The notes below the pieces were generated by a model that was given only the letters and a program-made list of their open reading frames with translations, ran no database searches and had not been told where the DNA came from. From Opitutaceae bacterium (GTDB taxonomy: Bacteria > Verrucomicrobiota > Verrucomicrobiia > Opitutales > Opitutaceae), in NCBI GenBank assembly GCA_025352845.1, contig JANXSC010000360.1:1-9873 (forward strand): DNA of 9,873 nucleotides. The letters run 5' to 3'. The stretch's first letter is position 1; every line of letters begins with the position of its first letter. This document shows, in pieces, positions 1-8,332 of this stretch. The position numbers and the translations under genes were made by a program.

Positions 1-90
1 TCCAACGCGCAGACCAACGGCGCTTCAAAACCCCGGCGTCAGTGCTGGTTCCTGAATGTCGTCAGGCTGGATTCAGAATGTCGTCCGACA
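1..90. mobile_element. Probable end of an IS21-like insertion sequence (body lies outside the window to the left)
   Basis: Homology of the neighbouring regulator stops abruptly after its GYEA motif (minus strand, codons just right of base 91). The sequence to the left is unrelated and ends in ACA at 88-90, that is 5'-TGT on the minus strand. Just inside this edge are two near-identical 20-base repeats at a 22-base period. IS21-family elements are known to have TG...CA ends and multiple terminal repeats, which fits. No transposase, second end or target-site duplication can be seen here, so the family assignment is an inference; another IS family or a non-IS breakpoint remains possible. Confidence 0.45.
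44..85. repeat. Two imperfect 20-base direct repeats, 22-base period
   Basis: Bases 44-63 and 66-85 both follow the pattern GCTGG..(TC)C.GAATGTCGTC and agree at 17 of 20 positions. A weaker third trace (GCGTCAGTGCTGG, 36-48) resembles the repeat boundary. The array lies immediately inside the abrupt edge at base 90, where transposase-binding terminal repeats of an IS21-like element would be expected. Confidence 0.7.
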
Positions 91-829
91 GCCTCGTAGC
101 CGATTCGTTCGGGATATACGTCGATGCTCGATAATTTTGGGGTCGAGAGATTGCAAAGAAACGGATCGTTATCGACGCCGAGAATTACGACTTCATCGGG
201 CACCGCGCAGCCGGCTCGCAAGCAGGCGTCGATGACTTGCTGGCCGCGATCGTCATGGCAGGTTAATATGGCGATGGGCGTGGGCAAGGACTTCAACCAC
301 TGCGCAATGTGGCGTTGTTCCGCGTCCCACGTTCGGACTGGTGGGCGCGGGTGTAAGTAGGTGTGGCAGGAGTATCCTTTGGCCTTAACCGATCTTTCGA
401 ACAAGTCGCAGCGGTCATCCTGATTCCGATTTTTTCCGCGGGGCGTGCCGCAAAATGCGAAGTGCCGAAATCCCTGCTCCATGAAATGATCGACGGCGAG
501 TTGGACCACCGCCGGTTCGAAATCGCGACAGTGGGCAGCTTCAGGTTCGGCAGTGCGTTCCGTAGGTCCACGACAGGCACGGATGTCCGGGAAACCGCAT
601 CGGCCATGCGGCGATCGTTGATGCGGGCCAGGATTCCGTCACCCCGCCAGGCACTGAGCCATGGAGGCGGGGGAGCGCCCAAGCCTTGGGGCTTAAAATA
701 GATCGACCAAGGCCCGTGCTCATGCTGGTAGCGAATCACGCCGCGCAAGAGCCCCCGGGCGTATTCGCGGGACGTTTCGACGAGTAGTGCAATTTTTGGG
801 GCGCTCAGGGCGGAATTAAATAAACACAC
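91..829 (-). pseudogene. XylR-type sugar-responsive transcriptional regulator, frameshifted and truncated
   Basis: This is the remnant of a cytoplasmic regulator with a LacI/PBP-like ligand-binding domain, the type that carries an AraC-family helix-turn-helix at its C-terminus. The domain starts at once with KIALLVETSREYARGLLRG, with no N-terminal HTH. Two reading frames are needed. The first covers the N-terminal lobe to about base 517 (LPTVAISNR). The second resumes as VVQLAVDHFMEQGFRHFAFCG, then CHDDRGQQVIDACLRAG, VILGVDNDPFLCNLS and LSSIDVYPERIGYEA. Restoring one base near 509-516 joins them as NRAVVQL, so a single-base deletion is the simplest explanation. The gene ends at base 91 against a probable IS edge, and the DNA-binding domain is missing. 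The start is uncertain: GTG at 829 is used here, CTG at 808 lies nearer the domain, and ATG at 898 gives an unconvincing extension. It is divergent from the receptor gene, so it probably once regulated that locus. A sequencing error could explain the frameshift but not the truncation. Confidence 0.85.
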
Positions 830-1003
830 GGTGACCAAAAAACAGTTTTTATATGCACAAAATAACCATTGCGTCACGGGATGGATATAACTTCGCATGG
901 GGCTTAGCGCCTTTTACCCCGCGTCAGTTCCGATTCGCCGCACTTTCGGGCCTCGTCGCTGGTTTCTGTTCCACGCTTATTCCCCACCCAACCCCTCGAC
1001 GGC
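830..1003. promoter_or_regulatory. Divergent spacer between regulator remnant and TonB receptor
   Basis: This spacer should hold the promoters of both divergent genes. Its first 65 bases are clearly AT-rich compared with the flanking genes. It contains a 13-base palindrome (838-850) and a TATAAC box at 886-891 that could be a plus-strand -10 element, although no good -35 lies 16-18 bases upstream. There is no recognisable Shine-Dalgarno sequence before the ATG at 1004. Promoter assignment is tentative. Confidence 0.4.
838..850. promoter_or_regulatory. Perfect palindrome AAAAAC-A-GTTTTT, candidate operator
   Basis: The two 6-base arms (838-843 and 845-850) are exact reverse complements around a single A. 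The site sits 8 bases upstream of the GTG proposed as the regulator start, within the divergent spacer, a usual place for an operator. AraC-type HTH domains often bind direct repeats instead, so this could belong to another regulator or be chance in an AT-rich stretch. Confidence 0.25.
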
Positions 1004-4000
1004 ATGAATCCCAAAATCCCGGCTCTAAAGTTGATCGCTTCGACCGTTTTCGCGTTACTTGTCGCTCCTTTTCTTTCCGCTGCGGACGGTCGCGCGTCTG
1101 AGCAAGCGGCTGGCGTCCGAACGACCCTCACCGGCACGGTCACAAACGCCGCCACGAATCGAACTTTGGAAGGCGCGCGGGTCGTGCTCGTCGGCTCCGA
1201 CCGCGAGACACTTACGGATGGCCAGGGCAGTTATCGGTTCGCCAACGTCAATCCAGGCGCTGTCACTCTGGCCCTGTCGTATACGGGATTGGACCCGATC
1301 GACGTTCGCGTCGTCGTGGCGGCCGGAGTGCCAACCCGCCAAGACGTGAAGTTGACCTCTGAAATCTACAAGATGGGCGCGGTGACTATTTCCGGCGAGC
1401 GGGAGGGCAACGCACAGGCGATCACCCTGCAGCGGTTGTCTCCGGGGATAAGAAGCGTTGTGTCGGCCGATGCCTTCGGCAATCTCGCCGGTAACCCGGC
1501 CGACCTGCTCGTCCGCCTGCCCGGCGTCGAGGGTCAGTCAATGGACGGCGACTTCCGTTACGTCCGCATCCGCGGGATGAGCCAAAATCTCAACACCGTC
1601 ACGGTGAACGGCAACCGGGCCGCCAACTCCGGATCGGCCGGTTCGAGCCGGGAGTATCAGTTTGAGCAGACCAACGCTGATGCGATTGAGCGGATGGAGG
1701 TCGTAAAGTCACCCACACCAGATATGGACGGCGACTCGATCGGCGGGGCCGTAAACATGGTGACGAAAAGCGCGTTCGACAGCTCGCCGGAGCGCCGCAT
1801 CCGCGGCTCGATCGGATCGATCTGGCGGCCGTTCGATGCCCGCGACAGCAAATGGCCCAAGCCGCGCAGCTACTCGCTGTCCTACTCCGAGGTCTTCAAG
1901 GATCGCCTTGGTGTCGCAGTAAACCTGGGTTACCGCGTCGTGCCTTCCCTCCTCGATCAATCGAACCTCGCCTACCAGACGCTGCCCAACGGCACCAGCG
2001 GCCCCGCGTATCTTTTCAGCATGGGTTTCCAAGATGCCCGGATTGAGCGCACGCGCGGCGGTGCCAATCTCGGACTCGACTTCAAGTTGAACGACACCGT
2101 CCGCTTCTACTTCAAAGGCTCGGGTGACAAGAGCGAGGAGCACAAGACCGACTACCTCGAGACTTGGTCGACAAACCAGGTGGTCGCCGGCGTGGACGGC
2201 ACCGGCGCCTTCACTGGCGCCGGGGGAATCATCCCCGGCTACACCGAGACCCGCACCGCGGTGCGGGCGATTGCCGCCAGCAACGTCACCCTGCGGCCCC
2301 AATACCTCAACAAGCAGGTTAAATCCAATCACTTCCAGCTCGGTGCCGTCCATAAGTATGAAACCATCGACCTCGACTACGACATCTACAAGTCGTTCGC
2401 CGAGACCAACTATCCGGGAACCCGCGAAATCTCGTTCATCGCCCGTGGGATCGGCTTCACGATCGAAAAGCGGGATGATCCATTCTTCCCTTATCTAACC
2501 CAGACGGCGGGACCAGATGTGCGGCAGCTTTCCAGCTACACCGAGAACATCTACAACAGCACCATCCGCAACGGCAAGGATCGGTATACGGGTGCGGCGA
2601 TCAATTTGACCAAGCGCTTCGACACGGTAGTTCCGACTTGGATCAAGACTGGGGCTCGCCTCCGCGATCAGAAGCGCAACCTGACCGACAACTCTATCCG
2701 TGCCAACTATGTCGGCCCTGACGGGGTCATGGGCCTCAACCCGGCCACCGGCCTCAACGACGACAACCTCGCTCAGTTCGGCCGCGGTTACGCCATTCCT
2801 AACACCAAGCTCAGTCGCTACACCGCGCTTCCCTATCCCAATTACCCGGGACAGGGTCGCCAGGGCATCGACCAAGTCTTCGCGCAGAATCGGTCATACT
2901 TCAAAGAGGACGTCGCGCGCAACACCCAGACCGAGTTCACCGGCAAGCAGGACTTCAAAGAGAGCATCACCTCTTATTACGTCATGGGCAACGTCGACAT
3001 CGATAAGCTTTCCGTGATGGGTGGCGTCCGGGTCGAGACCACCAAGGTCGAGGGCGAGGGCGCCCTGCAAAACCTCACGGCCGCTGAAAAGGCGCGCCGC
3101 GCCGCCTTTGTCGGGACCGTGACCGACGCTGAGCTTCGCCGCCGCACCGTGGCCGAGTATGGCGGCCGCCAGAAGGCGACCGGCGAGAGCCGCGATATTT
3201 TCCCGGGTCTCCACTTCAAATACAGTCCGTCCAAGGCCCTGGTCACCCGCCTCAGCTACGCGACCAACGTCGGCCGTCCGTCCATCGGTCAGCTGATCCC
3301 TCGCACAACCGTCAATGACGACACCCAAACGATCTCGACCAGCAATCCCAGTCTGCGCTCGCAGAAAGCGAACAATTTCGACTTCTCAACGGAGTATTAC
3401 TTCAAGCAGACTGGCGTGATCTCCGCCGGCCTCTTCCTCAAGGAAATCAGCCGCTTCATCTACACGGCCGGCGGCGCCACGGTCCAGTCGGGCCGGGACA
3501 ACGGTTTCGACGGCAACTATGCCGGTTACAGCCTGACCACCCAGTATAACGGCGGCTTCGCGAAGATTAAGGGCATCGAATTGAACTACAACCAACAGTT
3601 CACCTCCATGCCCGGCTTCTGGGGCGGCTTCGGCGCCTTCGCGACCTACACCCGCATGCAGATCGAGGGCAACTACGAGAGCGGTGGCACGCTGGCCACG
3701 ACCAGCGAGATTCCCGGCTTCAACCCGTTCACCGCCAACGCCGGCATCTCGTATATCCGGAATCGATTGACCGTCCGCTTGCAGTATAACTACACGGACC
3801 GCTTCCTGAGTTCCTACAATGCCAACCAGTCACTCCTCTGGTATACGATCGTTCGGCGGACGCTGGACATCAAGACCCAGTATCGAATCACGGACAAGAT
3901 CGACGCGTATCTGGACGTGACCAATGTGTTCAACGAGGCCGACTCCGGCTCCGAATTTTTCAATGGCCGCACGCGCAACATCAAGGATATGAGCCCCCTC

Positions 4001-4030
4001 ATCTCCCTGGGAATGAACGTGCGTTTGTAG
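1004..4030 (+). CDS. TonB-dependent outer-membrane receptor with carboxypeptidase-regulatory-like N-terminal domain
   Basis: This 1008-residue protein should form a gated beta-barrel in the outer membrane and import a substrate using TonB energy. Residues 1-26 form a signal peptide with likely cleavage at FLSA|AD. Residues about 42-118 form a carboxypeptidase-regulatory-like beta-sandwich (LTGTVTNAATNRTLEGARV, TDGQGSYRFANV). A TonB-box-like VTISGER follows near 127. The plug domain spans about 145-257, with LLVRLPGVEG, YVRIRGM, NTVTVNG and then VVKSPTPDMDGDSIGGAVN. The rest is the barrel, ending in the aromatic/hydrophobic strand LISLGMNVRL. The plug wording resembles the Xanthomonas/Caulobacter-type receptor family often tied to carbohydrates. 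No SusD-like partner is nearby. The ATG at 1004 gives a complete signal peptide but has no Shine-Dalgarno. The substrate cannot be read from the sequence; the neighbouring XylR-type remnant and periplasmic dehydrogenase suggest a sugar-like compound. Confidence 0.95.
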   Translation: MNPKIPALKLIASTVFALLVAPFLSAADGRASEQAAGVRTTLTGTVTNAATNRTLEGARVVLVGSDRETLTDGQGSYRFANVNPGAVTLALSYTGLDPIDVRVVVAAGVPTRQDVKLTSEIYKMGAVTISGEREGNAQAITLQRLSPGIRSVVSADAFGNLAGNPADLLVRLPGVEGQSMDGDFRYVRIRGMSQNLNTVTVNGNRAANSGSAGSSREYQFEQTNADAIERMEVVKSPTPDMDGDSIGGAVNMVTKSAFDSSPERRIRGSIGSIWRPFDARDSKWPKPRSYSLSYSEVFKDRLGVAVNLGYRVVPSLLDQSNLAYQTLPNGTSGPAYLFSMGFQDARIERTRGGANLGLDFKLNDTVRFYFKGSGDKSEEHKTDYLETWSTNQVVAGVDGTGAFTGAGGIIPGYTETRTAVRAIAASNVTLRPQYLNKQVKSNHFQLGAVHKYETIDLDYDIYKSFAETNYPGTREISFIARGIGFTIEKRDDPFFPYLTQTAGPDVRQLSSYTENIYNSTIRNGKDRYTGAAINLTKRFDTVVPTWIKTGARLRDQKRNLTDNSIRANYVGPDGVMGLNPATGLNDDNLAQFGRGYAIPNTKLSRYTALPYPNYPGQGRQGIDQVFAQNRSYFKEDVARNTQTEFTGKQDFKESITSYYVMGNVDIDKLSVMGGVRVETTKVEGEGALQNLTAAEKARRAAFVGTVTDAELRRRTVAEYGGRQKATGESRDIFPGLHFKYSPSKALVTRLSYATNVGRPSIGQLIPRTTVNDDTQTISTSNPSLRSQKANNFDFSTEYYFKQTGVISAGLFLKEISRFIYTAGGATVQSGRDNGFDGNYAGYSLTTQYNGGFAKIKGIELNYNQQFTSMPGFWGGFGAFATYTRMQIEGNYESGGTLATTSEIPGFNPFTANAGISYIRNRLTVRLQYNYTDRFLSSYNANQSLLWYTIVRRTLDIKTQYRITDKIDAYLDVTNVFNEADSGSEFFNGRTRNIKDMSPLISLGMNVRL

Positions 4031-4164
4031 GCTCGTTTCCATCGCGCCGACCGCCGCGCGGGGATGCCGGCGATCCGCCCTGACAGCCCGGCAGATCCGC
4101 CCGGGCCCGCTGTTCCGGATTCGCGTCCATTCTTGTTCCGCCCAAGTTCATAATCCCCTCGTAT
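4031..4164. other. Spacer between receptor and ThuA/cytochrome gene
   Basis: This stretch of 134 bases has no gene and no convincing terminator. It contains two similar short segments (GCCGGCGATCCGCCC at 4066-4080 and GCCCGGCAGATCCGCCC at 4086-4102) of unknown meaning. A CATAAT box at 4149-4154 lies too close to the ATG at 4165 for an ordinary leader. With no terminator visible, cotranscription of the two flanking genes is plausible. Confidence 0.4.
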
Positions 4165-7100
4165 ATGAAACCCTCACAATTGTTGGCCTGCCTCGGTCTG
4201 TTTGCGCTGGGTCTCGTCGGCGCAACCGCTCAACCGGCCGCCGCCGGCAAGAAACTGGTGATGCTGATTGCCGAGAACGAATACGAAACGGCCAAGTCGC
4301 TGCCGGCCTTTGCCACGCAGTATCTGGGGAAGGATTTTCGCGTCGTGGTCGTCAGTGGCACGGGCGGGGCGGAGTCGACCGCCTTCGACCACATTGAGGA
4401 AATCGCCACGGCCGATGTGCTGCTCGTCAGCGTCCGGCGCCGCCCGCCGCCCGCGGCACAATTGGAGGTGATTCGCCGCTATGTCGAAGCCGGCAAACCC
4501 GTGGTCGGCATCCGGACGGCGAGTCACGCGTTTTCCGTGGTGCCCAACCAAAGCTTGGCCCCGGGAAATGCCGAGTGGCGCGAGTGGGACGCCGAGGTTC
4601 TCGGCGGAAATTACCAGGGGCATCATCCGCATGGCCCGACCATCCAGGTGACCGCCCCCAAGTCCGATCATCCCATCCTGCGGGACTTGAAGTTGCCGTT
4701 CGAATCGGGGGCCTGGCTTTATCGGAATACGCCGTTGCGCGAGGGGGCCGAGATTCTCCTGACGGGCACGATTCCCGGCCAGCGGCCGGAACCGCTGGCG
4801 TGGACTTTCACCCGCGCGGGCGGCGGAAAGACTTTCTATGTTTCGCTGGGCATGCCCGCCGACTTCCAAGATCCGGCGTTCGCCCAGCTGCTCAAGAACG
4901 GCATCTTGTGGGCCGCCGGGCTCGACAACCGTAAGGTGGGCGTGAATGGCCTGAGCACACCGACGGACCTCACGGTCGACCTCGTCGCCCAGGAGCCTAG
5001 GGTGGCCCAGCCGGTGTTTCTCAATTTCGACGAGCGCGGCCGGATGTGGGTCGTGCAGTATCTGCAATATCCCGATCCGGCCGGCCTCACCGCCATGTCC
5101 CGCGACAGCGTCTGGCGCATGGTCTACGATCAAAAGAAACCGCCACCTCCGTATGATACGCCGGAGAAGGCTAAATTTCGCGGGAAGGATCGCATCACGA
5201 TTTTCGAGGACATCAAGGGCGACGGTTCCTTCACCAAGCAGACGACGTTTCTCGACGGACTTAATATTACCACCGCGGTCTGCCGCGGGCGCGGAGGCGT
5301 TTGGGTTCTGTCACCGCCTCATCTCCTTTTCTATCCCGACGCGAACAACGATGATGTGCCCGACGGTCCACCCGTCGTGAAGATCGACGGATTCAACCTG
5401 GAAGACACCCACTCGGTCGCCAACTCACTGCGTTGGGGGCCCGACGGCTGGCTCTATGGTGCAATCGGTTCGACCGTCACGGCGGACATCGTTAGGCCGG
5501 GCATTGATCGCGAACCCTTGGTCCACATCACCGGACAGGGGATCTGGCGTTATCATCCCGAGACCAGCCGCTTCGAAGTCTTCGCAGAGGGTGGTGGCAA
5601 CACTTTCGGCTGCGAGATTGACGAGAAAGGGCGGATATTTTCCGGTCACAACGGCGGCGACACCCGCGGCTTCCACTACGTGCAAGGCGGCTACCTGCGC
5701 AAAGGGTTTGAAAAGCACGGCGAACTCTCGAACCCGTATGCCTTCGGATATTTTCCGGCGATGCCGCATGCGTCGGTGTCGCGCTTCACCCACAATTTTA
5801 TCATCTACGAGGGTGGTGCGCTGCCCTCGCGTTACGAGGGCAAGCTGATCGGCGTCGATCCCATGAGCAGCTACCTGCCGCTGACAGAAATGAGCCGGCG
5901 CGGCTCCACGTTTGCCACCCACGACATCGATGCCGTCATTCGTGCGACCGACGCGCAGACCCATTTTCGTCCGGTCGATATCAAGCACGGCCCCGACGGC
6001 GCCATTTATGTGGCCGACTGGTATGACTTCCAAGTAAACCACTATCGCAATCACGAGGGTCAAATCAGCAAAGACGACGGCCGCATTTATCGCGTGCGCG
6101 GCGCCGACACCAAGCCGGGTCATGCCCCGTTCGATCTCACGAAGGAGTCTTCGCCGGCACTCGTGGAACTGCTGCGCGGCAAAAACCGCTGGACGCGCGA
6201 GACCGCATTGCAGGTTCTCGGCGACCGTGACGACGCGAGCCTGATTCCCTCGCTTCGCCAGACCTTGGCGGCGCGCACCGTCGGACAATTCTCTCTCGAG
6301 GCGCTGTGGGCGCTGAATCTCAGCGGTGGATTGGACGACGCCACTGCGCTCACCCTGCTCACCCATCCCGATCCTTTTGTGCGTCTCTGGACGGTGCGTT
6401 TGCTCTGCGATCGCAACGAGGTGAGCCCGTCCATCGGCGGGGCGCTTGCTGAACTTGGCGCGAAGGAACCAAATGTCGAAGTGCGGAGCCAGCTCGCGGC
6501 CTCGGCCAAACGCCTTCCCGCGACGTTCGCCCTGCCCCTCGTGGAGGTGCTCCTCGCCCACGATGAAGATGTCGGCGACCCGTATGTGCCACTCCAGATC
6601 TGGTGGGCGATCGAAAGCAAGTGCGCGTCCCACCGCGATGAAGTCATGGCGTTGTTCGATTCCCGGATGGAAAATTCTCTCTGGCTTCGCCCGTTGGTAA
6701 AAACCCAGATCGCGGCCCGGTTGATGCGACGCTTTGCAGCCGCCGGTGGGAACGACAATTTTCTCGCCTGTGCACGGCTGCTGAACCAGGCGCCCGACGC
6801 CGCGACGCGGCACGAGTTGCTGGAAGGATTCGAGCAGGCTTTTCGGGACCGGGCGCTGCCGCCCATCCCGGATGTCCTAGTGAACGCTCTGGTGAAAGCA
6901 GGCGGCGGCTCGCTTTCCCTGCGGGTTCGCCAAAAAGATCCGGGCGCGTTGGAAGAGGCGCTGCGGCTGCTCGTCAACTCCTCCACTCCGTTGGTGGAGC
7001 GCATCCGCTTGGCGACCACGTTCGGCGAGGCGCCTTATGCGCCGGCGGCCGCCGCTTTCAAGCGTGTGCTGCCGGAGCCGAATCCTGCACTGCGCGCGGC

Positions 7101-7881
7101 GGTGCTGGGTGCCGCTGCGTCTTACGATGACGACGCGCTGACCCGTGCCATCATTGCGGGCTATCCGAAGTTTTCGACCGCTGAGCAGACGATCGCGCTT
7201 TCTGTTTTGTCGAGCCGTCGCGCCGGTGCCGAGTCCCTGCTGGATGCTATTGCCGAGCACGGCATCGATCCAAAAACAGTCCCGATCGAAATGCAGGAGA
7301 AATTGCGTCTGGTGGGTGGCGGCGCGTTGGGTGATCGCGTCGATCGGGCCTTCGGACGAAAAGTAGCGACGATGCCCCAAGAGATGGAGAGCGAGATCGC
7401 GCGGATCACCGCCGTCGTCCGCGTCGGGCATGGCAGCCCATATGCCGGGCGTGAACTCTTCAACGGGCGGTGCGCCGCCTGCCACCGTTTGCATGGGAAG
7501 GGCGGCGATATCGGACCCGACCTGACCTCCTACAAACGCGACGACGTTGCGACGTTGGCGTTAAACATCGTGAATCCCAACGCCGAGATTCGCGAAGGCT
7601 ATGAGCCCTATGTCCTCACGACTAAAAAAGGCGCAACCCATGCCGGCTTTCTCGTCTCGCGGGATGCGGAGCGCGTGGTGCTACGCGACATGGCCGGCAT
7701 GAACATCCCGATGGAGCTCGGCCAGATCGCTTCGCTGAAGAGCATGGGACGTTCGCTGATGCCTGAGGGACTGATGACGGGGCTGACCGACACCGAGCTT
7801 CGGGATCTCTTCGCTTACCTTCGGATTACCCAGCCGTTGGTGGGTAAGGATGAAGGAATCGCGCAGCGCTCTTCCCCCTGA
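4165..7881 (+). CDS. Secreted ThuA-like / PVC-type dehydrogenase / HEAT / cytochrome c fusion protein
   Basis: This 1238-residue protein is probably a periplasmic redox enzyme. Residues 1-22 are a signal peptide (likely cut GATA|QP). Residues about 30-252 are a ThuA-like domain (class I glutamine-amidotransferase-like fold; LVMLIAENEYET, GIRTASHAF, GGNYQGHHPHGP). Residues about 262-645 match the PVC-type 'membrane-bound dehydrogenase' beta-propeller: NFDERGRMWVVQYLQYPDP, acidic DANNDDVPDG (392-401), EDTHSVANSLRWGPDGWLYG (413 on), FGCEIDEKGRIFSGHNGGD, KHGPDGAIYVADWYD. Residues about 665-1080 are helical HEAT-like repeats (ALVELLRGKNRWTRETALQVL). Residues about 1090-1225 are the PVC-type heme domain, with C1103-A-A-C1106-H1107 binding heme c and M1199 in SLMPEGL as likely axial ligand. 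ThuA-family proteins are linked to trehalose and other sugar metabolism, and the propeller family to sugar or alcohol oxidation; the substrate here is unknown. It lies 134 bases behind the receptor on the same strand, suggesting an uptake-and-oxidation pair. Confidence 0.93.
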   Translation: MKPSQLLACLGLFALGLVGATAQPAAAGKKLVMLIAENEYETAKSLPAFATQYLGKDFRVVVVSGTGGAESTAFDHIEEIATADVLLVSVRRRPPPAAQLEVIRRYVEAGKPVVGIRTASHAFSVVPNQSLAPGNAEWREWDAEVLGGNYQGHHPHGPTIQVTAPKSDHPILRDLKLPFESGAWLYRNTPLREGAEILLTGTIPGQRPEPLAWTFTRAGGGKTFYVSLGMPADFQDPAFAQLLKNGILWAAGLDNRKVGVNGLSTPTDLTVDLVAQEPRVAQPVFLNFDERGRMWVVQYLQYPDPAGLTAMSRDSVWRMVYDQKKPPPPYDTPEKAKFRGKDRITIFEDIKGDGSFTKQTTFLDGLNITTAVCRGRGGVWVLSPPHLLFYPDANNDDVPDGPPVVKIDGFNLEDTHSVANSLRWGPDGWLYGAIGSTVTADIVRPGIDREPLVHITGQGIWRYHPETSRFEVFAEGGGNTFGCEIDEKGRIFSGHNGGDTRGFHYVQGGYLRKGFEKHGELSNPYAFGYFPAMPHASVSRFTHNFIIYEGGALPSRYEGKLIGVDPMSSYLPLTEMSRRGSTFATHDIDAVIRATDAQTHFRPVDIKHGPDGAIYVADWYDFQVNHYRNHEGQISKDDGRIYRVRGADTKPGHAPFDLTKESSPALVELLRGKNRWTRETALQVLGDRDDASLIPSLRQTLAARTVGQFSLEALWALNLSGGLDDATALTLLTHPDPFVRLWTVRLLCDRNEVSPSIGGALAELGAKEPNVEVRSQLAASAKRLPATFALPLVEVLLAHDEDVGDPYVPLQIWWAIESKCASHRDEVMALFDSRMENSLWLRPLVKTQIAARLMRRFAAAGGNDNFLACARLLNQAPDAATRHELLEGFEQAFRDRALPPIPDVLVNALVKAGGGSLSLRVRQKDPGALEEALRLLVNSSTPLVERIRLATTFGEAPYAPAAAAFKRVLPEPNPALRAAVLGAAASYDDDALTRAIIAGYPKFSTAEQTIALSVLSSRRAGAESLLDAIAEHGIDPKTVPIEMQEKLRLVGGGALGDRVDRAFGRKVATMPQEMESEIARITAVVRVGHGSPYAGRELFNGRCAACHRLHGKGGDIGPDLTSYKRDDVATLALNIVNPNAEIREGYEPYVLTTKKGATHAGFLVSRDAERVVLRDMAGMNIPMELGQIASLKSMGRSLMPEGLMTGLTDTELRDLFAYLRITQPLVGKDEGIAQRSSP

Positions 7882-7945
7882 ATTTGACGAAGGGCTGGCA
7901 ACTCGCCTGATCCCGTCGCAAGCGTTGGCGCCGGAATCTTCGCCT

Positions 7946-8332
7946 ATGTCCCATTCGACCGACATCCGCCCCGTTGCCGCCACGCATTATTTTCTTCCGG
8001 TAAGCAACCGCGTGCCGCTGAAGTTCGCGCGGGAGGTCGTCAATCGCGTCAACTGCGCGCGGGTCTGCCTGCGCTTGCGCGATCGCCAAGGGCGCGAGGC
8101 CGAGGGTTGGGGGGAGACGCCACTTTCGGTCACGTGGGTCTGGCCGAGTTCGCTGACGTTCGAGGCGTGCGAGCGCGCCATGATCGCACTCACCCGTCTC
8201 CTCGCGGAGCGCTGGGCCCGGTTCGAGGTGACGGGGGACGCCATTGAAGTGGGATATGCGTTTCAGCGCCAAGTGCTCCCGGATCTCTTGGAGGCCCATA
8301 TTTATATCCAGTTACAGAATACACCGCTATGA
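7946..8332 (+). pseudogene. Enolase-superfamily (mandelate racemase/muconate lactonizing-like) gene, 3' part lost
   Basis: The first 117 residues resemble the N-terminal capping domain of an enolase-superfamily protein of roughly 400 residues: ATHYFLPVSNRVPLKFARE, NCARVCLRLRD, EAEGWGETPLSV, WVWPSSL, GYAFQRQVLPDLLEA. From about base 8297 the frame reads unrelated HIYIQLQNTPL and stops. The whole metal-binding and catalytic barrel domain is missing, so the product should be inactive. The start at 7946 is chosen because it lies a few residues before recognisable sequence; an in-frame ATG at 7850 overlaps the upstream gene and adds no recognisable residues. The spacing of 64 bases behind the dehydrogenase suggests it was the third gene of the same operon, perhaps acting on an acid sugar made by oxidation (inference). 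Family recognition is from memory of similar sequences, not from a search. Confidence 0.7.

Noticed and set aside
293..898. A complete 201-residue minus-strand protein from ATG 898
   Set aside because: Only the part between about 800 and 517 resembles a regulator; sequence after the frameshift is out-of-frame nonsense and the first 30 residues look untranslated.
4066..4102. Two similar GC-rich segments between the receptor and the dehydrogenase gene, considered as a terminator or repeat element
   Set aside because: They are direct rather than inverted, short, and not followed by a T-tract; chance similarity in GC-rich DNA is likely.
4180..4191. Lipobox-like LLAC at residues 6-9 of the ThuA/cytochrome protein
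   Set aside because: It comes before the hydrophobic core of the signal peptide, too early for lipoprotein processing; cleavage near GATA|QP is more likely.
5425..6813. Long open frame on the minus strand (462 codons) inside the dehydrogenase gene, and a similar one at 4174-5133
   Set aside because: They lie opposite a clearly recognised domain protein in GC-rich DNA, have histidine/arginine-rich composition and show no family motif.
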